The translations under genes and the position numbers were made by a program. A DNA stretch of 29,581 nucleotides, taken from an uncultured Clostridia bacterium (GTDB lineage: Bacteria > Bacillota > Clostridia > UBA1381). Shown in pieces: positions 29,300-29,581 of the stretch. The notes under the pieces are model-generated. The model ran no database searches. It had not been told where the DNA came from and saw only the letters and a list, made by a program, of their open reading frames with translations. The DNA is taken from the NCBI GenBank assembly GCA_944391255.1, contig CALXSW010000140.1, forward strand, positions 1 to 29,581, written 5' to 3'. How positions within the stretch are numbered: position 1 is the first letter of the stretch; the number at the start of each line of letters is the position of its first letter.

Positions 29300-29581
29300 G
29301 TTTGTTCCTTGTATAATATAATTATCTCAAGATCATAGATAATTGAATTGTACTTTCCTTTCTTTAAATTTATGGGGTTCGCCATATATTATCTTATGCG
29401 GCTCTTACGCAAACATGATAACGGCGAAAAGGATCTCACAAATGAGATCCCCAGACTATCGACAAATTGCCCTGACCGTGTGCACCATATATAAACTATA
29501 AATATATATTTTGTATTCTATGAGTCAGAGCTAATTTCCAAACGTTAGTCTAACTAAACGCTGAGGATCCCATAAATGAGA
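29300..29581. other. Non-coding right end with an inverted repeat and a direct repeat
   Basis: No convincing gene is seen. An 8-bp inverted repeat AATTATCT/AGATAATT (29320-29327 with 29337-29344) lies just upstream of the FAD remnant and could be its old operator. GGATCTCA-CAAA-TGAGATCC (29431-29450) is a perfect hairpin. An 18-nt stretch around it recurs with 16/18 matches at 29564-29581, where the window ends. The 28-codon frame at 29415-29501 lacks a ribosome site. Confidence 0.5.

Noticed and set aside
29415..29501. A 28-codon plus-strand gene at the right end
   Set aside because: No Shine-Dalgarno site, no similarity recognised, and it runs through a perfect hairpin.
29345..29581. A riboswitch upstream of the FAD oxidoreductase remnant
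   Set aside because: I compared it by eye with SAM, TPP, FMN, cobalamin, lysine, c-di-GMP and ZTP core motifs and found no match.

Overview
The window reads as a low-to-moderate GC chromosome segment of an anaerobic, endospore-forming Firmicute of the class Clostridia, probably from a gut-like habitat. Nearly every gene has a good Shine-Dalgarno site, and sigma-A type promoters with 17-nt spacers are easy to see. Genes point to sporulation (SpoIIP, a SpoIVFB-like protease), anaerobic radical and iron-sulfur chemistry (HydE, a giant 2-hydroxyacyl-CoA dehydratase activase, YgiQ) and hexuronate use (UxuA). It looks like ordinary chromosome: there is no phage, transposase, CRISPR array, tRNA or rRNA. 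The species cannot be named from the sequence.

Layout. Positions 1-18200 are almost entirely minus strand. From the left there is a possible plus-strand gene tail and a two-way terminator, then a uxuA-polysaccharide deacetylase operon and an EamA transporter. Next come a TPR membrane protein coupled to rarA, a DUF896-asnA-asnS operon, and a recQ unit that continues through a wrecked YitT gene into a HAD phosphatase. After these lie a histone-tailed SCP2 protein, ftsK overlapping ygiQ, a SpoIVFB-like M50 protease, and ppa. A 490-nt gene-poor gap follows, with a dead gene fragment, tandem repeats and hairpins. Two plus-strand genes come next: an AraC regulator whose promoter carries a perfect 15-bp inverted repeat, and the 1436-residue activase/dehydratase-like protein. 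Then the minus-strand operon hydE-CpXC-aroE-aroK and the divergent plus-strand spoIIP. The right end holds a frameshifted, internally deleted FAD oxidoreductase remnant and about 280 nt of non-coding sequence with a repeat.

How genes work together. AsnA makes asparagine from aspartate and ammonia, and AsnS charges it to tRNA-Asn. RarA and RecQ act on stalled or damaged replication forks, and FtsK/SpoIIIE pumps DNA at the septum. AroE and AroK are consecutive shikimate-pathway steps and overlap by 4 nt. UxuA belongs to the hexuronate-to-KDG route.

Most interesting points: the dyad around the araC-type promoter; the structured recQ leader; terminator-like hairpins placed directly against ribosome binding sites; two genes (YitT, FAD oxidoreductase) reduced in the same way to an N-terminus fused to a short tail; the SCP2 protein with a lysine/alanine-rich histone-H1-like tail; and the HydE-CpXC-shikimate operon. 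No clearly new defence or mobile system was seen.
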